Assembly (NCBI RefSeq): GCF_038561935.1
Contig: NZ_CP102770.1
Location: 1,488,001 to 1,552,000, forward strand
DNA length: 64,000 nt
Direction of reading: 5' to 3'
Origin: Myxococcus stipitatus
Lineage (GTDB): Bacteria; Myxococcota; Myxococcia; Myxococcales; Myxococcaceae
Position numbers and translations under genes: made by a program. Shown here in pieces: positions 1-8,434 of this stretch. Under the pieces are notes generated by a model. It was not told where the DNA came from. It made no database searches and saw only the letters and a program-made list of their open reading frames with translations. The stretch's first letter is position 1; each line of letters begins with the position of its first letter.

Positions 1-3
1 CCC

Positions 4-21
4 CTGAGGCGGAAGCCTCAG
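4..21 (-). terminator. Hairpin overlapping the prmA stop codon
   Basis: Perfect inverted repeat with a 7-bp stem (CTGAGGC / GCCTCAG) and a 4-nt loop. It overlaps the last codons of prmA. No T-run can be seen because the window begins here, so it is only a terminator candidate. Confidence 0.4.
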
Positions 22-884
22 CGCTTCAGGTCGATGCGCACCCACTCGCCCTGGGTGGCGCCGGGCAGCACGGTGAAGCCGAGGTTGCGGTAGGCCGCCT
101 CCACGTCCGCGCGCTGGTGGGACAGCACGCCCGCGAGCACCAGCCGGTCCTTCGCCTTGGGGGCGATGAGCGGCGCCAGCTCGATGAGCGTGTTGGCCAG
201 GATGTTGGCGAGCACCAGGTCGAAGGTGCCCTCCACCGCGGTCAGCTCCTTGCCAGACACGTCGATGTCCGGGGTGCCGTTGTCCGTCAGGTTCTCCTGC
301 GCCAGCTCCACGGAGGTCGGGTCGTTGTCGGTGGCGACGACGTGCCCCGCGCCCAGCTTCTTCGCCGCGATGGCCAGCACGCCCGTGCCCGTACCCACGT
401 CCAGGACGCTGGCGCCCGGGTGGTCCGCCATGAACGCGTCCACCGCCGCCAGGCACAGGGACGTCGTCGGGTGGTCGCCCGTGCCGAAGGCCATCTTGGG
501 CTCAATCACCAGCCGCACGGCGCCTTCCGGCGCGTTGCCCACATCCCACGGCGGCCCCACCCACAGCCGGCCCACGTGCACCGACTTGATGAGCGACTTC
601 CACTCGTTGCTCCAGTCCTGCTGGGGCTGCTCGTCCAGGCCCAGCCGGGCGGCGGGGAAGGACTCGGCCACCTCTTCGCGGGCGGCCTCCGCCGTCTCGC
701 GGTCCTCGAAATAGCCAATGACAATGGACTCACCCGCGTTCGGGGGACGCACACCGGGCATGGTGGGGGTTTCCCGGTCGCGCACCTCGAGCCCGAGTGC
801 TCCCGCCTCGTGGAGGAGGTCCTGTACGGCCTCGGACGCTTCTTCGGGCAACTCCACGGTGAGTGACAAATAGGTCTGTGACAT
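18..884 (-). CDS. prmA: Ribosomal protein L11 methyltransferase
   Basis: A 288-residue SAM-dependent methyltransferase of the PrmA family, which methylates ribosomal protein L11 in the cytosol. The family signature AFGTGDHPTT is at residues 132-141, followed by SAM-binding motif I (VLDVGTGTGVL, about 160-170) and the ANILANTL motif downstream. The N-terminal 100 residues match the usual L11-recognition domain in length. I chose ATG 884 because MSQTYLSLTVE is a typical PrmA start and an AAAGGG-like ribosome site precedes it; upstream in-frame codons look non-coding. It is divergent from the small lipoprotein gene at 925. Identification is secure. Confidence 0.95.
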   Translation of the reverse strand: MSQTYLSLTVELPEEASEAVQDLLHEAGALGLEVRDRETPTMPGVRPPNAGESIVIGYFEDRETAEAAREEVAESFPAARLGLDEQPQQDWSNEWKSLIKSVHVGRLWVGPPWDVGNAPEGAVRLVIEPKMAFGTGDHPTTSLCLAAVDAFMADHPGASVLDVGTGTGVLAIAAKKLGAGHVVATDNDPTSVELAQENLTDNGTPDIDVSGKELTAVEGTFDLVLANILANTLIELAPLIAPKAKDRLVLAGVLSHQRADVEAAYRNLGFTVLPGATQGEWVRIDLKR

Positions 885-924
885 GTGGGCCCTTTTACCG
901 CGCTGTGAGTAGCGTGGGAGCGCC

Positions 925-1296
925 ATGAGAAGATACGTGTTCGTCATGGGGACCCTGGCCTGGCTGACCGCTTGCTCCGGCTCGGGAGCAACGGACTCGG
1001 CCGTCTGTCAGGACGTCGTCTCCCGCTACTGTGCGTCGGAGGAGTGTCCGCAGGTGGCCGACAAGCTCCTCCCCGGCGCGGGCTGCGAGGCCTCCCTGCT
1101 GGAGCGCACGGGCTGCGGCGCGGAGGACTTCGCCTTCTCCACGCCCACGCGGGAGCGGATGCTCGAGTGCCGCACCCCCTTCGTCCAGGCGACCACCTCC
1201 ACGGGGCGCCCTCCGTCGTGCGCGGACGCGGCCAGCTTCATCGAGGCCTGCCCGGACGTCGCGGCGTTCTTCCGGGGGGAGCCTCCTCCTCCGTGA
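925..1296 (+). CDS. Small Cys-rich lipoprotein of unknown function
   Basis: A 123-residue protein with a lipoprotein signal peptide: positively charged MRR start, short hydrophobic stretch, and lipobox LTAC with Cys17. The mature part has several further cysteines spaced like a small disulfide-bonded periplasmic or outer-membrane domain, and it ends in a proline tail. I recognise no family. It is divergent from prmA (40-bp gap) and convergent with the lipoprotein gene at 1310. Export is well supported; the function is unknown. Confidence 0.75.
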   Translation: MRRYVFVMGTLAWLTACSGSGATDSAVCQDVVSRYCASEECPQVADKLLPGAGCEASLLERTGCGAEDFAFSTPTRERMLECRTPFVQATTSTGRPPSCADAASFIEACPDVAAFFRGEPPPP

Positions 1297-1309
1297 GGGC
1301 GGCCCAACC

Positions 1310-2155
1310 TCAAGGCGACGGGCGCGGGTCACCCCAGGCGGCGGAGGAAATCCTCCACTGCCCACCGGTGCGCACCAGCAGCAGGTGGTCGATGTAGCGG
1401 ACGCCCCGGAAGAGGACCTCGAGCTTCGCGGCGGCCACGCTCCCCCGGACCTCCACCTTCAGGATGTTCCAGGGGCTGTCGGGGTCCCGCTCGCCCGCGT
1501 CCTCGAGGGCCGCGTAGATCGCGGCGCCGACCGAGAGGGACTCCCAGGCGAAGCGCTCGCCCTCCACGTGGGCGCGGTAGTAGCGGCAGTCCGCAGTGTG
1601 CGTCTGGAGCAGCAGCGCCGGACTGTAGAGGGCATGGGCGCGAATCTTCCCCTCGAGCACGGCGCGAATCTCCTGCTCCGCTGAAGGGAAGCGGGGCAAC
1701 TCCTCGCCCGGCGCCAGCTTGTGGAACACCTTGCCCACGATGCGCCAGCCCGAGGGAGTCTCCATCGCGAGCATCAGGTCCACGAACGTGTGGCTCGGCC
1801 AGCGGGAGGTGGCCTCCAGCAGCGCGAAGGAGCCCTCCCGGTCCAGCATCGTCTGGTGCCGCTCGCTCGCGGGGGCCGGTGCCTGGGTCCTGTCGTCCAG
1901 CCGCTGCCACCACTCCAGCTGCGTCAGCGTGCGCAGTGCCCCGTCGCCGCCGTCCGCCCAGTGCATGAGCGCGTCGGGATGGAACGCGGAGCGCAGCTGC
2001 CTGCCGGAGCCCTCATCCGAGGCGCGGAAGTAGGCCTGGACGGCCTGCTCGGGGCTCGCGTGGCGCGGAGAGGAAGGTCCGGGCGAGGGCATGGGCATGG
2101 AGTGCGTACACGCCGAGAGCAGCGCGAACGTCACCCACGGGAGTGATTTCGACAT
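1310..2155 (-). CDS. Lipoprotein with two NTF2-like (lumazine-binding-like) domains
   Basis: A 281-residue predicted lipoprotein. The signal peptide ends in LLSAC (Cys about 15) and is followed by a Met/Pro/Ser linker. Residues about 30-140 (EQAVQAYFRASDEG onward) resemble the SnoaL/NTF2-like putative lumazine-binding fold. The C-terminal half, starting near AEQEIRAVL, looks like a second degenerate copy ending in WRISSAAWGD. ATG 2155 is chosen because it gives a clean signal peptide; a 20-residue upstream extension would bury it. The gene is divergent from the LysR regulator at 2227, which suggests that regulator controls it. The ligand is unknown. Confidence 0.7.
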   Translation of the reverse strand: MSKSLPWVTFALLSACTHSMPMPSPGPSSPRHASPEQAVQAYFRASDEGSGRQLRSAFHPDALMHWADGGDGALRTLTQLEWWQRLDDRTQAPAPASERHQTMLDREGSFALLEATSRWPSHTFVDLMLAMETPSGWRIVGKVFHKLAPGEELPRFPSAEQEIRAVLEGKIRAHALYSPALLLQTHTADCRYYRAHVEGERFAWESLSVGAAIYAALEDAGERDPDSPWNILKVEVRGSVAAAKLEVLFRGVRYIDHLLLVRTGGQWRISSAAWGDPRPSP

Positions 2156-2184
2156 GCCGACAAGGTGCGCCGACAGGCCCCTGA

Positions 2185-2197
2185 TATCCAATTGATA
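2185..2197. promoter_or_regulatory. Candidate LysR-type operator (T-N11-A)
   Basis: The 71-bp gap between the divergent lipoprotein and LysR genes holds TATCCAATTGATA, an imperfect dyad (TATC / GATA arms). It fits the T-N11-A rule for LysR-type regulators. It is the only AT-rich stretch in the gap. This is inference from position and form. Confidence 0.4.
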
Positions 2198-2226
2198 GGA
2201 GGGCCGCGCTTCCATAGAAACCTTCG

Positions 2227-3096
2227 ATGGACTTCCCGGACCTCCCCTTCCTGCGCACCTTCGTCGCCGTCTACGAAGCCCGAGGTGTCACGGAGGCCGC
2301 GTCGCGGCTGCATCGCACCCAGCCCACGGTGAGCTACCAGCTGCGGCGCCTGGAGGAGACGCTGGGCGCGCCGCTGTTCGAGCGCCGCTCGGCGAGGCTC
2401 GTCCCCACGCCGCTGGCGGACCGGCTCTTCCGCTTCCTCGGGGGCTTCGCCCGGGACGTGCAGGCGGTGTTGCAGGGCGCGGAGGAGGACCGGCCGCTGG
2501 AGGTGGCCTCGGTCTCCGGCTTCGGCCGCTACGTGCTCTTCCCCCTGCTCTCGGAGATGGAGTCGCTGCACCGCTCCCTGACCTTGCGCTACCCGCCCGC
2601 GGACGAGGTCTTCCGCCAGGTGCTGGAGGGACGGGTGGACGTGGGCTTCTCGTTCCGAGGCACCGTGCATCCCCGCCTGCTGCTGACGCCGGTGTACGAG
2701 GAGAAGCTGGTGCTCGTCGCGGGCGCCACCTGGGCGCGTCGCCTGCGAGCCCAGAAGGACTTCCGCGACGTGCCGCTGGTGACCTACGACGAGGGGGACT
2801 ACGTCGTCGGCCGGTGGCTGGGGCATCACTTCGGCCGGCGCCATCCGCACTGGTACAGCACCGCCCACTTCGAGGAGCTGGAGGAGGTGCTGGACTGGGT
2901 GGCACGAGGCAGGGGCACCGCCGTGGTCCCCGACTTCTGCATCCCCGAGGGACGCGGCCTGCACGTGGTGGGCTGGGGCAAGCCCGCGCTGGTGAACATG
3001 GTGCATGCCGTGCAGCGAGACCACGCGCCCGTGCGCCCGGTCGTCACGGAGCTGCTCACCCGGCTGCGGAAGCCAGCGCGACGAGCGCCGCGCTGA
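2227..3096 (+). CDS. LysR-family transcriptional regulator
   Basis: A 289-residue LysR-type regulator. The winged helix-turn-helix occupies residues about 5-63 (LRTFVAVYEARGVTEAASRL, TQPTVSYQLRRLEE, LFERRSARLVPT). The periplasmic-binding-protein-like effector domain starts near residue 88. Length is normal for the family. It is divergent from the NTF2-like lipoprotein, its most likely target, and is probably autoregulated as is usual for the family. The effector is unknown. Confidence 0.9.
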   Translation: MDFPDLPFLRTFVAVYEARGVTEAASRLHRTQPTVSYQLRRLEETLGAPLFERRSARLVPTPLADRLFRFLGGFARDVQAVLQGAEEDRPLEVASVSGFGRYVLFPLLSEMESLHRSLTLRYPPADEVFRQVLEGRVDVGFSFRGTVHPRLLLTPVYEEKLVLVAGATWARRLRAQKDFRDVPLVTYDEGDYVVGRWLGHHFGRRHPHWYSTAHFEELEEVLDWVARGRGTAVVPDFCIPEGRGLHVVGWGKPALVNMVHAVQRDHAPVRPVVTELLTRLRKPARRAPR

Positions 3097-3112
3097 CCTC
3101 CAGCGAACTGCT

Positions 3113-5713
3113 TCACGGGCCGACGATGGCGAGCGCGCTCCGGTCGAAGTCGATGACCTCGCGCGCCACCTCGAGCACCTGGTCCGGCGTCACCGCGGCG
3201 ATGTGCTCCGCGTAGTGGAGGAAGTTGTCCATGTTCAGCCCGTAGAGGGTGTCCATGGCCATCATCCCCGCGCGGGCGCCGTTGCGCTGGAGCCCGATTT
3301 CATGCGTGCCGATGAGGTTCTGCTTGGCGCGCTCCAGCTCCGCCTCGGGGATGCGCTCCTCGCGCACGCGCCGCAGCTCCGCGCGGATGCCGTCCAGCGC
3401 GGCGTCCACCTTCTCGGGGCTGGTGCCCATGTACGCGGCGAAGTAGCCCGGCTCCACGCCCTCCACCGCGAAGCTGCTCACGCTGTAGGCCATGGAGCGC
3501 TTGTCGCGCAGCTCCACGAAGAGCCGCCCGCCCTGGCCGGACAACACGCCCGTCAGCGCCTCCAGCGCGTGGCGCCTCGGGTCGTTGATGGTGAGGCCGC
3601 GGAAGCCCATGACCAGGTGGGTCTGCGCCTTGGCCAGCACGCGCTTCTCCACGCGCGCCGACTCCAGCCGCGCCTCCGTGGCGATGGCCGGCGCGGGCGC
3701 GGCCTTGCCCTTGGGCTTGCCGAAGTACTCCCGCGCGAGCGCGAGCACCTCGTCCACCTTCACGTCGCCCACGACGGTGAGCACCAGCTGCGACGGGTCC
3801 ATGTAGCGCGCGTGGTAGGCGCGCAGCGCGTCGGGCCCCAGGGCCTCCACGGACTCCTTCTCACCCAGCGACGGCATCCGGTACGGGTGCGTGCGGTACA
3901 GCGTCCGGTTGAACAGGTCGAACGCCACGCTGGAGGGCTTGTCCTCGCGTGTGAGGATGTCCTGGAGCATCAGCGTGCGCTCGCGGGCCACCTCCGCCTC
4001 CGGGAAGGACGGGTGCAGCACGCTGTCCGCGAACAGGCGGAAGGCGGGCTCGAAGTGCCGCGAGAGGAACTCGCCGCGCAGGTTCATCGAGTTGCGCCCG
4101 GCCATGCCGCCCATGCTGCCGGCGTAGATGTCCACGAGCTGGGAAATCTCCTCGGCGTCGCGCGTGGGCGTGCCGCGCGTGAGGCTGCGGGAGAGCAGGG
4201 TGGTGATGCCGTTGTCCGCGGCCGTCTCGTAGCGCAGGCCGCCCATGAAGGCGGCGCGCACCGCGAACAGCGGCACGGCGGGCTCCACGCGCACCAGCAC
4301 CGTCGCGCCCGAGGGCAGCTTCTCCGTGATGATGTCGCTGGGGCCCTTGCCCTTGGCGCCCAGCCGCAGCGAGGGCTCCCCCTGGGACACCTTGCTCGCC
4401 TTACGCTCCGGGGGCGGGGCGGCGGGCTCGCGCTCCACCTTGTCGAGCACCGCGTGGACTTGCGCCTCCGTGAGGCCGGCCCCCTCGGGCAGCAGCGCGG
4501 TGACGATGGCGTGGTCCAGGCGGAAGTACTTCTGGGCCACCGCGCGCACCTGCTCGGGCGTCAGGGCGCGGATGGCCTCGTAGTAGCGGGCCTCCTCGTC
4601 CAGGCTGCCCATGCCGGACTGGTAGTAGCCCATCTTCCGCGCGACGCCCTGCACCGTCTCGCGCTGGTAGACGGCATCCGACTCCAGGAGCGCCTTGGCC
4701 GTGGACAGCTCATCTGCCGTCACGGCCGTCGCGCGCAGCGTGGCCAGGCCCCGCGCCGTCTCCTCCAGCGCGCGCTCGCAGTGGCCCGGCTGGAGCGTCA
4801 TCGCGACGGAGAACAGGCCCGGGTCCTGCGGCGTGTACGCGAAGGCGTGGATGTCATTGACCAGGTTGTGGCGGCGCTTCACCTCGCGCGCCAGCCGGGA
4901 CGCGTCCCCCTGGCCCACCATCAGCGCGAGCACGTCCAGCGCGGGCACGTCCGGGTGCCCCGCCTGGGGGACGGGGAAGGCCAGGTGCAGCCACGCCTCC
5001 TTCACGTCGTCGGGGCGCAGGAGGATGCGGCGGCCCGTGAAGGCGGGCTCGTCCACGCGCTTCGCCATCCCCTCGAAGGGCCGGCCCCAGTCCCCGCCGA
5101 AAATCTCGTCGACCCAGGCGCGCAGCTCCTTCTCGTCCAGGTCACCGGAGACGGAGAGGACCAGGTTCCTGGGCGTGTAGTAGCGGTGGTAGAACTCCAG
5201 CACCTTCTCGCGGGTGAAGCTGCGCACGCTCTCCGCGGTGCCGATGACGGGCAGCCGGTAGGGGTGGCGCTCGTAGGCGGTGGCGAACAGGTCCCTGGAG
5301 GCGCGCCGCGAGGGGGTGTCCTGGCTGCGTTTGATCTCCTCGCACACCACCTCGATTTCGCGCGCGAGCTCCTCCGCGTCGAACGCGGAGCGGCGCACGG
5401 CGTCGCCCAGGATGTCCAGGCCCATCTTGGCGAACTGGCTGGCGATGACGATGTGGTAGACGGTCTGGTCGTACGAGGTCCAGGCGTTGATTTCACCGCC
5501 GTGGGCCTCCACGTCCCGCGCGATTTCCCCGGGGCCACGGCGCTCGGTGCCCTTGAAGAGCATGTGCTCGTGCAGGTGGGCCAGGCCCGCCTGGTCCGGG
5601 CGCTCGTCGGCGCTGCCGACCTTGACCCAGACCTGGAAGGCCGCGACCTTGGCGGCGTGCTGTTCCTCGAAGACGACGGTGAGCCCGTTGGGCAGCGCGT
5701 AGCGGATGGCCAT
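3113..5713 (-). CDS. M16-family zinc metallopeptidase, fused two-half form
   Basis: An 866-residue insulinase/pitrilysin-type peptidase. The N-terminal half carries the inverted zinc site HLHEH at residues 46-50, and the third ligand Glu126 lies exactly 76 residues after His50, as expected. The C-terminal half (from about residue 440) repeats the fold without HxxEH but keeps the ELRDKRSMAYSV segment, which provides the Arg/Tyr pair typical of the non-catalytic M16 half. So one chain supplies both halves of the clamshell. No signal peptide is visible from ATG 5713 (MAIRYALPNG); codons upstream are non-coding in character. It is convergent with the LysR gene. The substrate is unknown. Confidence 0.92.
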   Translation of the reverse strand: MAIRYALPNGLTVVFEEQHAAKVAAFQVWVKVGSADERPDQAGLAHLHEHMLFKGTERRGPGEIARDVEAHGGEINAWTSYDQTVYHIVIASQFAKMGLDILGDAVRRSAFDAEELAREIEVVCEEIKRSQDTPSRRASRDLFATAYERHPYRLPVIGTAESVRSFTREKVLEFYHRYYTPRNLVLSVSGDLDEKELRAWVDEIFGGDWGRPFEGMAKRVDEPAFTGRRILLRPDDVKEAWLHLAFPVPQAGHPDVPALDVLALMVGQGDASRLAREVKRRHNLVNDIHAFAYTPQDPGLFSVAMTLQPGHCERALEETARGLATLRATAVTADELSTAKALLESDAVYQRETVQGVARKMGYYQSGMGSLDEEARYYEAIRALTPEQVRAVAQKYFRLDHAIVTALLPEGAGLTEAQVHAVLDKVEREPAAPPPERKASKVSQGEPSLRLGAKGKGPSDIITEKLPSGATVLVRVEPAVPLFAVRAAFMGGLRYETAADNGITTLLSRSLTRGTPTRDAEEISQLVDIYAGSMGGMAGRNSMNLRGEFLSRHFEPAFRLFADSVLHPSFPEAEVARERTLMLQDILTREDKPSSVAFDLFNRTLYRTHPYRMPSLGEKESVEALGPDALRAYHARYMDPSQLVLTVVGDVKVDEVLALAREYFGKPKGKAAPAPAIATEARLESARVEKRVLAKAQTHLVMGFRGLTINDPRRHALEALTGVLSGQGGRLFVELRDKRSMAYSVSSFAVEGVEPGYFAAYMGTSPEKVDAALDGIRAELRRVREERIPEAELERAKQNLIGTHEIGLQRNGARAGMMAMDTLYGLNMDNFLHYAEHIAAVTPDQVLEVAREVIDFDRSALAIVGP

Positions 5714-5907
5714 AGAGAGGGTCCCAAGCTGGCACTCGTCTCCCAGGAGGGCAAGGCGAGGTGTGATGTTTCCCTCACTGGCTAACGTCCCGGGGCCCCG
5801 GCGTCGAGCGGACTGTGGCACTTCCAGCGTCCGGAGGCCGTCAAGCGCCGCTTCTCGAAACGCGTCCCTGGTAGGCCGCGCGTCCGGGCGGTAACCTGCG
5901 CAGGCCC

Positions 5908-8421
5908 ATGCCGTCACCTCCGGAAGAGGTGGATCCGCTCGCGGACCTGCGCGACAGCCTGGACCTGGAGGACACTGGCGTTCAAGCGGCCCCCCCCGCC
6001 CCCCCCGCCGCTGCCCTCCCCAGGCCTCAGCCCAAGCCCCCGCCCGCGGCGACACCACTCGCTGCTCCGCCCCCTCTGCCCCCGCGCCGTCCGGCCGCAT
6101 CCCCGGCCTCCGCGTCGGTCGGCACCGGCACACCCAGGACCCCGGCGACGACGCCGGCCCCCGTCCCTCCCGCCTCCGCGGCCGCGCGTGGGGTGAGGGT
6201 GCCCGGCAATGACCCGTTCAACGAAGCCCCCGAGCCCCGCATGCCCATGGGGGCCTCGCCGGAGGAGAAGCTCGAGTACTTCCGGACGGTGATTCGCCAG
6301 AAGACGGAGACGCTCGCGCGGGCGCGCACGCTGTACGCGGAGCGCGACGGCGAGGTGACGGGCCTGAAGCAGTCGCTGACCCAGGCGCGCAAGGAGGCCG
6401 CGGAGTCGAAGGCCCAGCTGGGGGCGGTGAAGGACGCGCCCGCGAAGCTGGTGCAGACGGCGGAGGCGCTGGCGGCGGCGGAGGCTCGGGCGGCGGAGGC
6501 CGAGGCGAAGCTGGCGGCCGTCGAAGCGGAGCTCGCCGGGGTGGAGGCGGACCGCAAGGATTTGTCGCGGGCGCTCGCGGAGGTGGAGTCGGACGTTCCC
6601 CGGCTGACGGCGGAGCTCCAGGAGGAGCGCGAGTCGCGGGGCGCGGTGGCCGAGGAGCTGGTGGGCGCCAAGGAGGCGCTGTCGCTGGCGCAGGACCGCG
6701 TGGCGGAGCTGGCCGCGGAGAAGTCCGAGTCGCAGGGCGCGCTGGAGGCCGTGCAGGAGCAGTACCAGCAGGTCCTCGCGGACGTGGAGCGGCTGGGCGG
6801 CGAGCTGGAGGCGATGACGGCGGAGCGCGACTCGCAGAGCCTTCGCGCGGAGCAGGTGGAGGCGGCGCTCGCGGAGGCTCAGACGGCGCTGAGCGCGGTG
6901 GAGAGCGAGAGCGACTGGTCGAAGAGCTCGCTGGAGGAGGCGCAGGGCCGAGCGCGGACGTTGGAGGAGGAGCGCGACGCGGCGCGGGGCCAGGCGCGGA
7001 CGTTGGAGGAGGAGCGCGACGAGGCGCGACGGCAGCTCGCGGTGGTGGAGGAGGGGCTGCGCACGGTGCAGGCGCAGGTGGCGGAGCTGGAGAAGGGGCT
7101 GGCGCTGAAGGACGCCGAAATCGTGGGGCTGCGCGCGGCGCTGTCGGCGCGCACCACGGAGGCGGCGGAGGTGCCTGTGTTGCGGCAGGCGCTGGAGGAG
7201 CGGGCGGCGGAGCTGGCGCGGCTGGCGTCGAGGCTGGAGGCGGAGGCGGCGCGGGCGGCGGAGCGGACGCAGGCGTTGGAGGAGGGGCTGGCGCAGGCCG
7301 GTGAGCGGGCGCAGGTGGCGGAAGGGGAGGCCGCGGCGCTGAAGGAGGCGCTGGAGGCGCTGGAGGTCGAGCAGGTGGCGCTGCGGGACCGCATGGAGGC
7401 GGACGCGGCGGCGCTGGGCGAGGCGGCGCAGCAGGCCGAGGCGAAGGTGGGCGAGGTGACGGCGGCGCTGGAGGCGGCGCAGGTCGAGCGGGAGGAGCTC
7501 AAGAAGCAGGTCACCGCGGCGGAGATGAAGGCGGCGACGACGGACGCCGAGCGCGTGGGGTTGGCCGCGCGGGTGTCGATGTTGGAGGCCGCGTCGTCGC
7601 AGCGCGAGGTGGAGCTGGCGCGGGTGCAGGCGTTGTTGGCGCAGGCGCGGGAGGATGGGGCGCTGGAGCAGGTGCGGCGCGAGGCGGCGGAGACGGAGCG
7701 CGCGGACCTGAAGGTCCAGGTGGCGGAGCTGGAGGCGCGGGCGGACGCGCTGATGGCGGGGCAGGGCGGCACCGAGGCGGAGCTGGCGGAGCTCCGAGAG
7801 GAGCTGGAGGCCACGCGCGCGGAGGCGGACAAGGCCGAGCGGTTCCAGCAGCGCTTGAAGATGCTGGAGGGCGCGCTGGAGACGGCCAAGGCGGAGGCCG
7901 CGCGGACGGTGCAGGCCGCGCAGACGGCGCAGGCCCACGCGAAGAAGGAAGCGGAGGAGCAACAGGCCCGCGCCGAGGCCGCGCATGCGGAGAAGCTGCG
8001 AGAGGTCGAAGCGAAGCTGGCGCAGGTGGAGGCCGGCTACGAAGACAAGCTGAAGGACGTCGAAGCGAAGCTCGCGCAGGCGGAGTCCACGAGCGCGAGC
8101 AAGCTCAAGGACCTCGAGGCGAAGCTCGCCAAGGCCGAGGCCGCGAGCAAGTCGGCGAAGCCATCTTCGAGCGATGCAACCAAGGTCCAGGAGCTGGAGG
8201 CGAAGCTGGCCCAGGCCGAGGCGGCCCTGGCGGAGGCCCGGAGCGCGAGCACGGGCTCAAGCGGTCCTCCGTCCGACTGGGAAGCCGAGCGCGACGGACT
8301 CAAGGCGGACGCGGCCAACCTGAAGCGCAAGCTGGTGGCGGCCGAGACAGCGCTCGAAGCCGCGGCTGGCTACAAGTCGAAGATCGCCAAACTGGAAGCG
8401 CAATTGAAGGGCCGGAAGTAA
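5908..8421 (+). CDS. Long coiled-coil protein with proline-rich N-terminus
   Basis: An 837-residue protein of unknown function. Residues 1-100 are rich in Pro/Ala and probably disordered. A short conserved-looking segment (EEKLEYFRTVIRQKTETLARAR, about 113-134) leads into about 680 residues of continuous heptad-type coiled coil dominated by Ala, Glu, Leu, Arg and Lys. Internal duplications are visible: the RTLEEERD unit occurs twice near residues 350-375, and KLKDVEAKLAQAE-type units repeat near 695-740. There is no ATPase motif, so it is not an SMC protein, and no membrane segment. A cytoskeletal, polarity or scaffold role is possible but unproven. It is followed after 13 bp by hemW. Confidence 0.8.
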   Translation: MPSPPEEVDPLADLRDSLDLEDTGVQAAPPAPPAAALPRPQPKPPPAATPLAAPPPLPPRRPAASPASASVGTGTPRTPATTPAPVPPASAAARGVRVPGNDPFNEAPEPRMPMGASPEEKLEYFRTVIRQKTETLARARTLYAERDGEVTGLKQSLTQARKEAAESKAQLGAVKDAPAKLVQTAEALAAAEARAAEAEAKLAAVEAELAGVEADRKDLSRALAEVESDVPRLTAELQEERESRGAVAEELVGAKEALSLAQDRVAELAAEKSESQGALEAVQEQYQQVLADVERLGGELEAMTAERDSQSLRAEQVEAALAEAQTALSAVESESDWSKSSLEEAQGRARTLEEERDAARGQARTLEEERDEARRQLAVVEEGLRTVQAQVAELEKGLALKDAEIVGLRAALSARTTEAAEVPVLRQALEERAAELARLASRLEAEAARAAERTQALEEGLAQAGERAQVAEGEAAALKEALEALEVEQVALRDRMEADAAALGEAAQQAEAKVGEVTAALEAAQVEREELKKQVTAAEMKAATTDAERVGLAARVSMLEAASSQREVELARVQALLAQAREDGALEQVRREAAETERADLKVQVAELEARADALMAGQGGTEAELAELREELEATRAEADKAERFQQRLKMLEGALETAKAEAARTVQAAQTAQAHAKKEAEEQQARAEAAHAEKLREVEAKLAQVEAGYEDKLKDVEAKLAQAESTSASKLKDLEAKLAKAEAASKSAKPSSSDATKVQELEAKLAQAEAALAEARSASTGSSGPPSDWEAERDGLKADAANLKRKLVAAETALEAAAGYKSKIAKLEAQLKGRK
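5990..6006 (+). repeat. Two adjacent C8 homopolymer tracts in the coiled-coil gene
   Basis: Two runs of eight cytosines (5990-5997 and 5999-6006) are separated by one G inside the Pro/Ala-coding 5' part of the coiled-coil gene. Slippage of one base in either tract would frameshift the protein after about 30 residues. Confidence 0.8.
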
Positions 8422-8434
8422 AGGTTTGCCCCTC

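Noticed and set aside
3005-5785. 926-codon open frame on the plus strand
   Set aside because: It is antisense to the M16 peptidase gene, whose protein has all family motifs. The frame is open only because of GC-rich codon bias, and its product is low-complexity His/Arg/Leu-rich sequence.
5908-8421. SMC-type chromosome segregation ATPase
   Set aside because: The coiled coil is long but there are no Walker A, signature or Walker B motifs at the ends.
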